From Lachnospiraceae bacterium (GTDB lineage Bacteria > Bacillota > Clostridia > Lachnospirales > Lachnospiraceae), in the NCBI GenBank assembly GCA_017618195.1, contig JAFZUW010000026.1:22876-86875 (forward strand): 64,000 nucleotides of DNA. The letters are read 5' to 3'. The notes beneath the pieces are model-generated. The model was not told the DNA's origin. It worked only from the letters and a program-made list of their open reading frames with translations, and made no database searches. Shown piece after piece: positions 8,049 to 16,259 of this stretch. Position 1 is the first letter of the stretch, and each line of letters begins with the position of its first letter. The translations under genes and the position numbers were made by a program.

Positions 8049-10139
8049 ATGCAGACCTATAAGTATGAAAAGATCCGTAACGTTGCCATTTTGGGACATG
8101 GCAGCTGCGGAAAGACGACCCTGTTGGAAGCGATGGCTTATACAACGGGCGTAACGAAGAGAATGGGACGCGTTGAGGAAGGCAACACCATCAGCGACTA
8201 TGACAAGGAAGAGCAGAAGAGACTGTTTTCCATCAGTGCAACGGTTGTTCCGATTCTCTGGGAGGAGACGAAGATCAACTTTATCGATACCCCCGGTTAT
8301 TTCGATTTCGTCGGGGAGGTGGAAGAGGCTGTAGCCGCTGCTGACGCGGCAATCATCGTTGTTTCCGCAAAAGCCGGCGTGGAAGTAGGAACGCAGAAGG
8401 CTTGGGAAATCTGCGAGCGCTTCAAGCTGCCCCGTATGTTCTTTGTAACCGATATGGATGATGACAATGCCAGCTACCGTAACGTTGTGGAAGACCTGAA
8501 AGAGCGCTACGGCAACCGTATTGCTCCGTTCCATACCCCGATCCGTGAGAATGAGAAATTCGTCGGCTTCGTAAACGTAGTAAAGAACGCAGGCCGCCGT
8601 TTCACGAATAATCTCGGCGAGTATGTTGACGGCGATATTCCGGAGTACTGCAAGGAATATTCCGAGAACTACCGCGCCGCTTTGATGGAGTCCATCGCGG
8701 AGTCCAGCGAAGAGCTGATGGAGAAGTATTTCGAAGGTGAAGAGTTCACGATGGTTGAGATCGAGAACGCGATCCGTACGAGCGTCGGTGCCGGCGACAT
8801 GGTTCCGATCCTTTGCGGTTCCGGCGTACAGGCAAGAGGCACATTTGCCCTCCTGCAGGCCATCGACAAGTACTTCCCGTCACCGAACAAGGGCGTTGTT
8901 ACCGGTATGAGCCAGAAGACCGGCACGACCTTCTTCGCGGACTACGATGCAAACAAGGACTTCTCCGCACGCGTTTGGAAGACGATCGCCGATCCGTTCA
9001 TCGGTAAGTTCTCCCTGATCAAGGTTTGCTCCGGCGTTCTGAAGAGCGATTCCGTGATCTACAACGCGAACAAGGAAACCGAAGAAAAACTGTCCCGTCT
9101 TTACGTGCTTCGCGGTAAGGAGCAGATCGAAGTAAAGGAACTGTACGCAGGCGATATCGGTGCGATCGGTAAGCTTTCCGACACCCAGACCGGCGACACG
9201 CTTTCCACAAAAGCCAATCCGATCATTTACGATCCGATCAAGTTCTCCGTACCTTACACCTATGTGCGTTACGAAGCAAAGAACAAGGGCGATGACGATA
9301 AGATTTCCCAGGCGCTTGCGCGTATCATGGAAGAGGACAAGACCCTTGCCCTCGTAAACGATAAGGAGAACCGTCAGGCACTCCTTTACGGTATCGGCGA
9401 CCAGCATCTTGAAGTAACGGTCAGCAAGATCCTGAACCGTTACAAGGCCGAAGTGATCACCAGCAAACCGAAGATCGCATACCGTGAAACCATCAAGAAG
9501 CAGGTTCAGGTTCAGGGACGCCATAAGAAGCAGTCCGGCGGCGCAGGCCAGTTCGGTGACGTTATTATGGTATTCGAGCCGTCCGGCGATCTTGACAAGC
9601 CTTACATCTTCGAAGAGAAGATCTTCGGCGGATCCGTTCCGAAGAACTTCTTCCCGGCAATTGAAAAAGGTATCCAGGAAAGCGTTCTTGCAGGCCCGCT
9701 TGCCGGTTATCCGGTAGTCGGCATCAAGGCTACGCTTGTTGACGGTTCCTATCATCCGGTAGACTCGAACGAAATGGCATTCAAGCTTGCCGCAAGAAAA
9801 GCGTTCAAGCTCGGTATCATGGACGCTATGCCGATCATTCTTGAGCCGATCGCAACCCTGAAGGTTGTCGTTCCGGACAAGTTCACCGGCGATATCATGG
9901 GCGATCTCAGTAAGCGCCGCGGCCGCGTACTCGGTATGAATCCGCTTGCAAACGGCAGGCAGGAGATCATTGCGGATATCCCGCAGTCCGAGCTGTTCGG
10001 CTATTCGACCGATCTGCGCTCCATGACCGGAGGTATCGGCGATTATTCCTATGAATTCGCGAGATACGAGCCTGCTACGGCCGACGTTCAGGCGAAGGTA
10101 ATCGAAGAGTCCGATAAGGTTAAGGACGAAGACGAGTAA
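8049..10139 (+). CDS. Elongation factor G-like GTPase (EF-G paralogue)
   Basis: A 696-residue five-domain translational GTPase. ATG 8049 is chosen because GGAGGT lies 8 nt upstream and the product then begins MQTYKYEKIRNVAILGHGSCGKTT, as in the family. G1 is GHGSCGKT, the switch I region has NTISDYDKEEQKR, and G3 is DTPGYFDF. The G4 position reads TDMD where canonical EF-G has NKMD, so guanine recognition differs or is weaker. Domain IV (GGAGQFGDV) and domain V (DLSKRRGRVLGM) are complete. The altered switch and G4 place it among the EF-G-like paralogues common in Firmicutes rather than the housekeeping fusA, which normally sits by rpsL-rpsG. Codon use suggests high expression. A role in translocation or ribosome rescue is an inference. 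Confidence 0.85.
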   Translation: MQTYKYEKIRNVAILGHGSCGKTTLLEAMAYTTGVTKRMGRVEEGNTISDYDKEEQKRLFSISATVVPILWEETKINFIDTPGYFDFVGEVEEAVAAADAAIIVVSAKAGVEVGTQKAWEICERFKLPRMFFVTDMDDDNASYRNVVEDLKERYGNRIAPFHTPIRENEKFVGFVNVVKNAGRRFTNNLGEYVDGDIPEYCKEYSENYRAALMESIAESSEELMEKYFEGEEFTMVEIENAIRTSVGAGDMVPILCGSGVQARGTFALLQAIDKYFPSPNKGVVTGMSQKTGTTFFADYDANKDFSARVWKTIADPFIGKFSLIKVCSGVLKSDSVIYNANKETEEKLSRLYVLRGKEQIEVKELYAGDIGAIGKLSDTQTGDTLSTKANPIIYDPIKFSVPYTYVRYEAKNKGDDDKISQALARIMEEDKTLALVNDKENRQALLYGIGDQHLEVTVSKILNRYKAEVITSKPKIAYRETIKKQVQVQGRHKKQSGGAGQFGDVIMVFEPSGDLDKPYIFEEKIFGGSVPKNFFPAIEKGIQESVLAGPLAGYPVVGIKATLVDGSYHPVDSNEMAFKLAARKAFKLGIMDAMPIILEPIATLKVVVPDKFTGDIMGDLSKRRGRVLGMNPLANGRQEIIADIPQSELFGYSTDLRSMTGGIGDYSYEFARYEPATADVQAKVIEESDKVKDEDE

Positions 10140-10146
10140 GATCTGC

Positions 10147-10182
10147 AAAGGGTGGCATGGCGGGATGCTGTGCCCCCTTTTT
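10147..10182 (+). terminator. Probable terminator after the EF-G-like gene
   Basis: AAAGGG-(T)-GGCA can pair with TG(T)GCCCCCTTT to give an imperfect bulged stem that runs straight into TTTTTC. It is weaker than the other terminators in the window. Confidence 0.55.
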
Positions 10183-10236
10183 CTAAAAAGAGATGAAATC
10201 TCTGCGGAAATCCGATCAAAGGAACTGTAACAAAGT

Positions 10237-11256
10237 ATGTTTTCCAAGTTTTATCCTGCCGAGATGGCGGAATCCAGTTATGACATCGATTATGAGTCAC
10301 TTTACCGGCAAGGCTACCGCGGACTGATCTATGATATCGACAACACCCTTGTGGAACACGGGAACGACGCCAACGAAGAGGTAATCGCCCTGTTCCGCAG
10401 GCTCAATAAGATCGGTTTCCGGATATGCCTTCTCTCAAACAACAAAGCACCGCGCGTCCGCAGGTTTTACCGCGGCGTCTCCATTAAGGGCGTTAAGCTG
10501 CATTACATTTTCAATGCGCACAAGCCGCTTCGCAGAAACTATCGCCGGGCAATGCTCGTGATGGGTACAACGAAGAAGAACACCCTCTTTATCGGAGACC
10601 AGCTGTTTACGGACGTATACGGAGCAAACCGTGCCGGTATCCGGTCATTTCTGGTAAAGCCGATCAACAAGCGCGAAGAGATTCAGATCGTTCTGAAGCG
10701 TCCGCTTGAAAAGTTCATCCTGTTTTTCTACCGTAAGAACAGGCTTAAGAAGCTGAAGAACACCAACCTGGTGCTGATCGGATTCATGGGAAGCAATAAG
10801 GCGGAGATCGGACAGCGCGTCGCGAAGGATTTCGGATATGAATTTATCGATACGGACCGGCTGATCGAGGAGAAGATGGGAATGACCGTCCCGAAGATCG
10901 TCGAAACAAAGGGCGAAGAGTATTTCCGTGACCTCGAGTCGATCGTATTGAAGGAACTGGTTTTGAAAGGCAAGCAGAACGTGATCGCAACGGGCGGCGG
11001 AATGCCTGTCAGACCGAAGAACCAGAAGAAATTAAGAAGGCTCGGCTACGTGATATGCCTCGGAATCGCTCCGGAACATATCGAAGAGCGCGTAGCGGAC
11101 GAACCGTATCGGGCGCTCCTTCCGAAGGACGGCAAGCAGCTCCAGCGTATGCTGTCGGAGCGGATGTTTGCATACCGTATGACCGCGCACCGCGTGATCA
11201 TGACGGACGGATTGACCGAGGACGAGCTCGTCGGAGAAGTCGAGCGCTGTATTTAA
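10237..11256 (+). CDS. Fusion: YqeG-type HAD phosphatase + shikimate-kinase-like domain with degenerate P-loop
   Basis: A 339-residue two-domain protein. Residues 1-165 match YqeG (HAD subclass IIIA, related to phosphatidylglycerophosphate phosphatases): motif I YDIDNTL (Asp33, Asp35), motif II LLSNN, and GDQLFTDVYGAN for metal binding. Residues 175-339 match shikimate kinase: DTD (205-207), EYFRDLE with the substrate-binding Arg231, ATGGG (253-255) and YRALL with the lid Arg292. The nucleotide loop reads GFMGSNKAE where active shikimate kinases have G-x4-GK-S/T: Gly is Asn187 and Ser/Thr is Ala189, though Lys188 remains. ATP use may therefore be impaired. The next gene is aroQ, supporting a shikimate-pathway link. 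AAAGGA lies 13 nt before the ATG. Confidence 0.85.
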   Translation: MFSKFYPAEMAESSYDIDYESLYRQGYRGLIYDIDNTLVEHGNDANEEVIALFRRLNKIGFRICLLSNNKAPRVRRFYRGVSIKGVKLHYIFNAHKPLRRNYRRAMLVMGTTKKNTLFIGDQLFTDVYGANRAGIRSFLVKPINKREEIQIVLKRPLEKFILFFYRKNRLKKLKNTNLVLIGFMGSNKAEIGQRVAKDFGYEFIDTDRLIEEKMGMTVPKIVETKGEEYFRDLESIVLKELVLKGKQNVIATGGGMPVRPKNQKKLRRLGYVICLGIAPEHIEERVADEPYRALLPKDGKQLQRMLSERMFAYRMTAHRVIMTDGLTEDELVGEVERCI

Positions 11257-11316
11257 GAAAAAGCTGCCGCCGCGAGCGGCTTAAGAGGATAATCGAAACG
11301 TAAAGGAGGTTGATTT

Positions 11317-11763
11317 ATGGGACGCAGAATACTGGTTGTAAACGGGCCGAATCTGAACTTTCTCGGCAAACGGAACCCGCTTATTTACGGGTACGACAGC
11401 TATGATGATCTGGTTGCCCTGATCGAAGAACAGGCGAAAAGCCGCGGAATTGATGTAGAGTGTTTTCAAAGCAATTACGAAGGAGCAATCATCGACCGGC
11501 TCCAGAAGGCCGCTGATGACGGGGTTGACGGCGTGATCATAAATCCCGGCGCATTGACGCATTACAGTTATGCAATCTATGATTGCCTTCTGGATATCCC
11601 CATGCCGAAGATCGAGGTGCATTTGACCGATATTTACAACCGTGAGCAGTTCCGCCGCCAGTGCGTTACTTCTCCGGCATGTGATTCCGTGATCATGCGT
11701 CTCGGAATGGACGGTTATATTGCCGCCATGGAAAAACTGATTGAAATCTGGGGAGAAGAATAG
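11317..11763 (+). CDS. aroQ: Type II 3-dehydroquinate dehydratase
   Basis: A 148-residue enzyme, the usual length of the small dodecameric type II dehydroquinases, which convert 3-dehydroquinate to 3-dehydroshikimate in the aromatic amino acid pathway. It begins MGRRILVVNGPNLNFLGKR; NGPNLN is diagnostic and IYG contains the catalytic Tyr. QSNYEGAIIDRL, NPGALTHYSYA and EVHLTDIYNRE (catalytic His region) follow in the expected order. The family usually has REP before IYG; here it is RNPLIYG. AAAGGAGG lies 8 nt before the ATG. It follows the HAD/shikimate-kinase-like gene by 60 bp and precedes a peptidase gene by 4 bp, so it belongs to this operon. Confidence 0.93.
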   Translation: MGRRILVVNGPNLNFLGKRNPLIYGYDSYDDLVALIEEQAKSRGIDVECFQSNYEGAIIDRLQKAADDGVDGVIINPGALTHYSYAIYDCLLDIPMPKIEVHLTDIYNREQFRRQCVTSPACDSVIMRLGMDGYIAAMEKLIEIWGEE

Positions 11764-11767
11764 TTTT

Positions 11768-12838
11768 ATGTCAGATGTTTTAGCACGCGTCCGGGAGATG
11801 TTTCCGATCATGAAGGCAGATGCCGTATTGGTGTCCGACCATGCGAACGTTCGGTACATTTCCGGATACACAAATGATACCGGAGTACTTCTGGTAACCA
11901 AAGAAGCAGCGTTTCTGCTGACGGATTTCCGTTTCCTGTTCCAGGCGCAGGAGGAAGTGAAGGGGCTTATTCAGGTCGTTGACATCTCATCGGTCGGCTA
12001 TCCTGCGATGGTTGCGGAACTGTGTAAGACCTACGGCATTTCGAAACTTGCCTTTGAGCGTGAAACGGTAACGTACCGGGAGTTTGAGGAATACCGCGAT
12101 GCTGTTTCCGCGGTGCTTGTCCCGATCCCGAAATATCTGTCGGAACTGAGGTGGATCAAGACACCCGAAGAGATTGAAAAGCTGAGGACGGCGGAACATA
12201 TCGGAGATCTGGCATTTTCCGAGATTCTGCCTCATCTGAAGCCGGGCGTTACGGAACTTGAGATTGCAGCAAAGCTGACGTACTTCATGCAGATGCACGG
12301 AGCTTCGGGCAACTCGTTCCCGCCGATCGTAGCATCGGGAATCAATTCGTCGATGCCGCACGCAATGCCTTCCGGAAGGAAGCTCGAAAAGGGCGACTTC
12401 GTGACGATGGATTTCGGCTGCGTTTATCAGGGGTATTGCTCCGACATGACGCGAACGGTCGTACTCGGCAAAGCCGATCCGAAGCAGAAGGAAATCTACG
12501 ATCTCGTCTATCGTGCGCAGACCGAGGCTCTGGCGGCGCTTCGTCCCGGAAAGACCGGCATGGAAGTTGACGCGGTGGCGCGTAATATCATTGCGGAAGC
12601 GGGATACGGCGACTGTTTCGGGCATGGGCTCGGACACAGCGTCGGGCTTGAAATTCACGAAGACCCGAACTGCAATACGAGAGAAACGCGTATTCTGAAA
12701 GAGGGCATGATCATGACGGTCGAGCCCGGAATTTACGTAAAGGATTTCGGCGGTGTCCGGATCGAGGATATGGTCGTATTGACCGCAGACGGTTACGAGA
12801 ATCTCGCATTTTCCGAGAAAAAGTTAATCGAACTGTAA
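11768..12838 (+). CDS. Xaa-Pro aminopeptidase / M24B metallopeptidase
   Basis: A 356-residue pita-bread metallopeptidase that removes N-terminal residues before proline. ATG 11768 is preferred over the in-frame ATG at 11741 because GGAGAAG is suitably placed and the product then begins MSDVLARVREMF, as in the family. The N-terminal creatinase-like domain (VLVSDHANVRYISGYT) spans roughly residues 1-125. The catalytic domain holds the five metal ligands in DFGCVYQGYCSDMTRTV (two Asp), GHGLGHSVGLEIHE (His), TVEPGIY (Glu) and RIEDMV (Glu). It lies between aroQ and efp. In Firmicutes this peptidase is very often next to efp, so the location is typical. Confidence 0.92.
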   Translation: MSDVLARVREMFPIMKADAVLVSDHANVRYISGYTNDTGVLLVTKEAAFLLTDFRFLFQAQEEVKGLIQVVDISSVGYPAMVAELCKTYGISKLAFERETVTYREFEEYRDAVSAVLVPIPKYLSELRWIKTPEEIEKLRTAEHIGDLAFSEILPHLKPGVTELEIAAKLTYFMQMHGASGNSFPPIVASGINSSMPHAMPSGRKLEKGDFVTMDFGCVYQGYCSDMTRTVVLGKADPKQKEIYDLVYRAQTEALAALRPGKTGMEVDAVARNIIAEAGYGDCFGHGLGHSVGLEIHEDPNCNTRETRILKEGMIMTVEPGIYVKDFGGVRIEDMVVLTADGYENLAFSEKKLIEL

Positions 12839-12846
12839 AAAAATGG

Positions 12847-12875
12847 TTGAAAAATGCCAAAACATAAGATACACT
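12847..12875 (+). promoter_or_regulatory. Sigma-A-type promoter of efp
   Basis: TTGAAA (12847-12852) and TACACT (12870-12875) with a 17-bp spacer, giving a leader of about 80 nt before efp. It lets efp be transcribed independently of the peptidase gene. Confidence 0.65.
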
Positions 12876-12964
12876 ATGTAGCGGTGGCTCTGCGGGCAGG
12901 CACAAGAGCGTGCAGAGTTGAATCGGAATAAGAGATAAGAATTGCCGAAAAGGAGGATTCCAGA

Positions 12965-13522
12965 ATGATTTCAGCAGGTGATTTCAGAAACGGTATTACG
13001 CTTGAGATTGACGGAAAAGTATTGCAGGTAGTAGAGTTCCAGCATGTTAAACCCGGTAAGGGCGCAGCATTTGTAAGAACCAAGATGAAGGACATCAAGA
13101 ACGGCGGCGTGGTTGAGACGACTTTCCGTCCGACCGATAAGTATCCGCAGGCTCACATTGAGAGAGCGGATATGCAGTATCTGTATAAAGACGGTGATAT
13201 GTACAACTTCATGAACACCGAGACGTTCGATCAGATTTCCCTGACCGAAGAGCAGTGCGGCGACGCCATGAAGTTCGTTAAGGAGAACGAGATGGTTAAG
13301 ACGCTTTCCCATCAGGGTCAGATTTTCTCCATCGAGCCTCCGTTGTTCGTAGAACTTGAGATTACTTCCACCGAGCCCGGTTTCAAGGGCGACACCGCTA
13401 CCGGTGCTACGAAGCCCGCTGTTGTTGAGACCGGCGCAACCGTATACGTTCCGCTTTTCGTTAACGAAGGCGAGACCATTCAGATCGACACCCGTACCGG
13501 TGAGTACATGAAGAGAGTCTGA
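12965..13522 (+). CDS. efp: Elongation factor P
   Basis: A 185-residue three-domain factor that binds between the P and E sites and relieves stalling at polyproline stretches. It begins [20 protein letters not shown]. The domain I loop is KPGKGAAF, with Lys at the position that is modified in many bacteria. No epmA or epmB-type modification gene is seen nearby. Domain III ends with [17 protein letters not shown], the conserved EF-P C-terminus. AAAAGGAGG precedes the ATG. The window encodes several Pro/Thr-rich exported linkers, which are the kind of product that would need EF-P. A strong terminator follows. Confidence 0.95.
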   Translation: MISAGDFRNGITLEIDGKVLQVVEFQHVKPGKGAAFVRTKMKDIKNGGVVETTFRPTDKYPQAHIERADMQYLYKDGDMYNFMNTETFDQISLTEEQCGDAMKFVKENEMVKTLSHQGQIFSIEPPLFVELEITSTEPGFKGDTATGATKPAVVETGATVYVPLFVNEGETIQIDTRTGEYMKRV

Positions 13523-13556
13523 TCGATTTCAATAGGATTTCATGAAAAGTTATGGG

Positions 13557-13586
13557 GACCTCTCCGCATTGCGGAGGGGTTCTTTT
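13557..13586 (+). terminator. Intrinsic terminator of efp
   Basis: ACCTCTCCGC pairs with GCGGAGGGGT (10 bp, one G-U) around a 3-nt ATT loop and is followed by TCTTTTT. Confidence 0.9.
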
Positions 13587-13690
13587 TGCATGTTCCGCGG
13601 GACCGCTTCGCAAAACGGACCGCATAAACTTTTTTTGTATATTTCGAAAGAAAATGTGACGCATTGTTTCTCTGAAGCATTTCAGAGTCA

Positions 13691-13721
13691 GAACGTATTC
13701 CGAAACGTGCGGAATGTGTTC
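13691..13721. promoter_or_regulatory. Paired GAAYGTRTTC motifs before the serpin genes (candidate operator)
   Basis: GAACGTATTC (13691-13700) and GAATGTGTTC (13712-13721) fit one consensus, GAAYGTRTTC, and start 21 bp apart, about two helical turns. ATTCCG/CGGAAT (13697-13702, 13710-13715) also form an inverted repeat here. The motifs lie immediately before the first serpin ribosome site. No good sigma-A promoter was recognised between the efp terminator and this gene, so an ECF-type promoter or activator site is possible. Confidence 0.3.
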
Positions 13722-13735
13722 GGAAAGGGGGTACC

Positions 13736-14968
13736 ATGGTACGGTTCCGTAAAATCACAGGGATTATTCTTGCAATAGCGGTTGCGGTTTCCTGCTGCGG
13801 CTGCAATAATAAGCGGTTTAAGCCGAAAGGAAAGGATACGGTCGTTCTGACCGAGAAATACACGTTGAGCGCGAGCAGCTCCCGGACGCCGGACAAGAAC
13901 TTTCAGCAGGTTTACGCGAAGTTCTCGCTCGGTCTGTTTCAACAGATGCGTAAGGAGGGAGCGGAGTTCGTTTCCCCTTATTCCGTGTATGCCGTGCTTG
14001 CGATTGCGATGAACGGCGCCGGCGGACAGACGCTTGAAGAGATGAAGGACGTTCTCGGACTTCCGGAAGCAGAACTGAACGCATACATGAAAACGCTTTC
14101 GGACCTTTACAACAAGGGCGAGATCGTGGCGGTTGCCGATTCCGTATGGGTCAACAGCCCGTACCGCAAGAGCATCAAGGAAGATTTTCTGAATATCGCA
14201 TCCGGTTATTATGATGCGGACGTGATCTCGGCGGATTTCGGAAGCAACGAGACGGTCAAAGACATGAATAACTGGGTAAAGGCGAAGACGCTCGGCCGGA
14301 TCAGCGAACTGATCGATAAGAAGGAACTGGACAATATGACGGTGATGGCCGTGTTCAACTGCCTCACATTTGACGGCAAATGGGAGAAACGCTTCGAGAA
14401 AGACGCAACCTCCGACGCTCCTTTCACGCAGGATGACGGAGCAAGCCGGACCGTTAAGATGATGAGCGGCAAAGCGGAAAGTTATTTCGAGACCGAAGAG
14501 TACATCGGAATTGACAAACAGTACAAGGAAGGATACTTCTTCCGGGCATACCTGCCGAAGGAAGGCGTGACGGCCGAACAGCTTCTGAACGCGATGACCG
14601 CCGAGCAGCTGATCAATCCGGGAAACTATAACGGAGAGGCGATTCTGAAGCTGCCGAAGATTACGGTAAAGAGTGCGGAGATGAATATGGTTTCCGCTCT
14701 TCAGGAGATCGGAATCAGGAAGGCATTTTCCGAAAAAGAAGCGGAGTTTCCGAGGCTTTCAACGATGGAATGTTATCTCGAGAAAGTATGTCAGAAGACG
14801 TTTCTTGAGGTGGACGAGGAAGGAACGAAGGCCGCTGCAGCGTCGAAAGGACTTTTCAAAACCAATTCGGCACCTTTATACCACGAAGTTATCCTGAACC
14901 GCTCATTCATTTACGGAATCTATGACGCAGCAAACGGAATTCCGTTATTCATCGGTATTTATAATTAA
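13736..14968 (+). CDS. Exported serpin 1 (probable lipoprotein)
   Basis: A 410-residue serpin. The signal sequence MVRFRKITGIILAIAVAVSCCGC ends in a Cys cluster; either AVSC or CCGC could act as a non-classical lipobox, so lipid anchoring is likely but not certain. The serpin core begins near residue 55 (FQQVYAKFSLGLFQQM) with FVSPYSVYAVLAIAMNGAGG, DSVWVNSPYR, NCLTFDGKWEKRF and the C-terminal NRSFIYGIYD...PLFIGIYN. The hinge is EEGTKAAAAS, matching inhibitory serpins with small residues at P12-P9. Counting from the hinge, P1-P1' falls near Asn-Ser in FKTNSAP. Inhibitory serpins trap a protease by loop insertion; the target is unknown. First of three tandem paralogues, 21 bp before the next. 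Ribosome site GGAAAGGGGG. Confidence 0.93.
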   Translation: MVRFRKITGIILAIAVAVSCCGCNNKRFKPKGKDTVVLTEKYTLSASSSRTPDKNFQQVYAKFSLGLFQQMRKEGAEFVSPYSVYAVLAIAMNGAGGQTLEEMKDVLGLPEAELNAYMKTLSDLYNKGEIVAVADSVWVNSPYRKSIKEDFLNIASGYYDADVISADFGSNETVKDMNNWVKAKTLGRISELIDKKELDNMTVMAVFNCLTFDGKWEKRFEKDATSDAPFTQDDGASRTVKMMSGKAESYFETEEYIGIDKQYKEGYFFRAYLPKEGVTAEQLLNAMTAEQLINPGNYNGEAILKLPKITVKSAEMNMVSALQEIGIRKAFSEKEAEFPRLSTMECYLEKVCQKTFLEVDEEGTKAAAASKGLFKTNSAPLYHEVILNRSFIYGIYDAANGIPLFIGIYN

Positions 14969-14988
14969 GTTTTGAAGGAGACTTTGAA

Positions 14989-16245
14989 ATGAACAGAAAG
15001 AAGAAGTGGATCGCGCTCGTACTTGCAGGCACCATGGCCTTCGGGCTTTACGGCTGCAAAGGCGGAAACGATCCGGGGGAGAACAGAGATAGAATACAGG
15101 GAGAGAAGACGTCATGTCTGACCGAAGGAATCCAGGCGGGATCGAGCAACGCGAAGGAGCCCGACGACGTGTTCCGCAAAGCTTACGGACAGTTCGCCGC
15201 AGGTTTGTTCCGCGAGACGTATAAAACCGGAGCGGAGTTCATCTCTCCGTATTCCGCGTACGCCGCGCTTGCCATGGTTTTAAACGGCGCGGACGGCGCG
15301 ACGCTCGAAGACATGTGTAAGACGTTCGGTCTTTCCGCAGACGAGCTGAACGCTTATCTGAAGGTATTCGCGGACCGCTACAACAACGGTCAGTCCGTTA
15401 CCGTAGCCAATTCCGTGTGGTTTAACGGATCCTTCCGTGAGGAAGTCCGGAAGGAATTTCTGCAGACCGTTGCCGGTTATTATTCCGCGGAAGCGTTCTC
15501 GGCGGATTTCTCCGATCCGAAAACGCTCGGCGACATGAACGCCTGGGTCGAGGAGAAGACGCTCGGCCGCATCAAGGATATGCTGGATCAGCTGGACGCG
15601 GGAGCGGTCATGGTACTGTTTAATACGCTCACATTTGACGGCAAATGGGCCGATCCGTTCGACAAGGAAGCAACGAAGGAAGAGGATTTCCGGAAGGCCG
15701 GCGGACAGACGGGCCGCGTACAGATGATGAGCGGCGAGGCGGAAGCCTATTTCGAAAGTGAAACATACATCGGTTTTGAAAAGAACTACGAAGACGGTTT
15801 TTATTTCCGCGCATACCTGCCGAAAGAAGGATACACCGCGAAGCAGCTCGCGGAAGCATTGTCCGGCGATCAGCTGGCGAATCCCGGCACCTATGACGGC
15901 AAAGCATACGTTAAGATGCCGAAGATCACTTTGAAAAGCAATATGATGGACCTGATCCCCGCGCTCACGGCTCTCGGAATGGGAAGCGCATTCGGCGGCG
16001 CTGCGAATTTCAGCAGGATTACGAACAGCGGTGTCCCGATTCTGATTTCCGAAGTAAACCAGAAGACATATCTTGAGATTGACGAAGAGGGAACGAAGGC
16101 CGCGACGGCGACCGAAGTCGGTCTGAGATGCTATGCGGCCGCTCCGGTTCCCGTGAACCATACGGTTGTTCTCGACAGTCCGTTTATATATATGATCTGC
16201 GACAGAACAACCGATATTCCGCTGTTTATCGGCATTTATGAATAA
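14989..16245 (+). CDS. Serpin 2 lipoprotein
   Basis: A 418-residue serpin with a clear lipoprotein signal (MNRKKKWIALVLAGTMAFGLYGC, lipobox LYGC). The core tracks serpin 1 closely (FISPYSAYAALAMVLNGADG, NSVWFNGSFR, FNTLTFDGKWADPF, SPFIYMICD, PLFIGIYE), so the pair arose by duplication. The hinge EEGTKAATAT is of inhibitory type. The reactive loop then differs from serpin 1: EVGLRCYAAAPVP, with P1 expected near Tyr and an Arg-Cys just before it, implying a different protease specificity. AAGGAG precedes the ATG 10 nt upstream and the gene begins 20 bp after serpin 1, so the three are one operon. Surface anchoring suggests protection of the cell against an external or self-made protease. Confidence 0.95.
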   Translation: MNRKKKWIALVLAGTMAFGLYGCKGGNDPGENRDRIQGEKTSCLTEGIQAGSSNAKEPDDVFRKAYGQFAAGLFRETYKTGAEFISPYSAYAALAMVLNGADGATLEDMCKTFGLSADELNAYLKVFADRYNNGQSVTVANSVWFNGSFREEVRKEFLQTVAGYYSAEAFSADFSDPKTLGDMNAWVEEKTLGRIKDMLDQLDAGAVMVLFNTLTFDGKWADPFDKEATKEEDFRKAGGQTGRVQMMSGEAEAYFESETYIGFEKNYEDGFYFRAYLPKEGYTAKQLAEALSGDQLANPGTYDGKAYVKMPKITLKSNMMDLIPALTALGMGSAFGGAANFSRITNSGVPILISEVNQKTYLEIDEEGTKAATATEVGLRCYAAAPVPVNHTVVLDSPFIYMICDRTTDIPLFIGIYE

Positions 16246-16259
16246 AAAGGAGAATTACC

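Noticed and set aside
8880-10247. A 455-codon open frame on the minus strand opposite the EF-G-like gene
   Set aside because: It mirrors the biased codons of the EF-G-like gene and lacks protein-like motifs or a start signal. Similar long mirror frames occur opposite prkC (39624-40970) and glmM (61566-62942) for the same reason.
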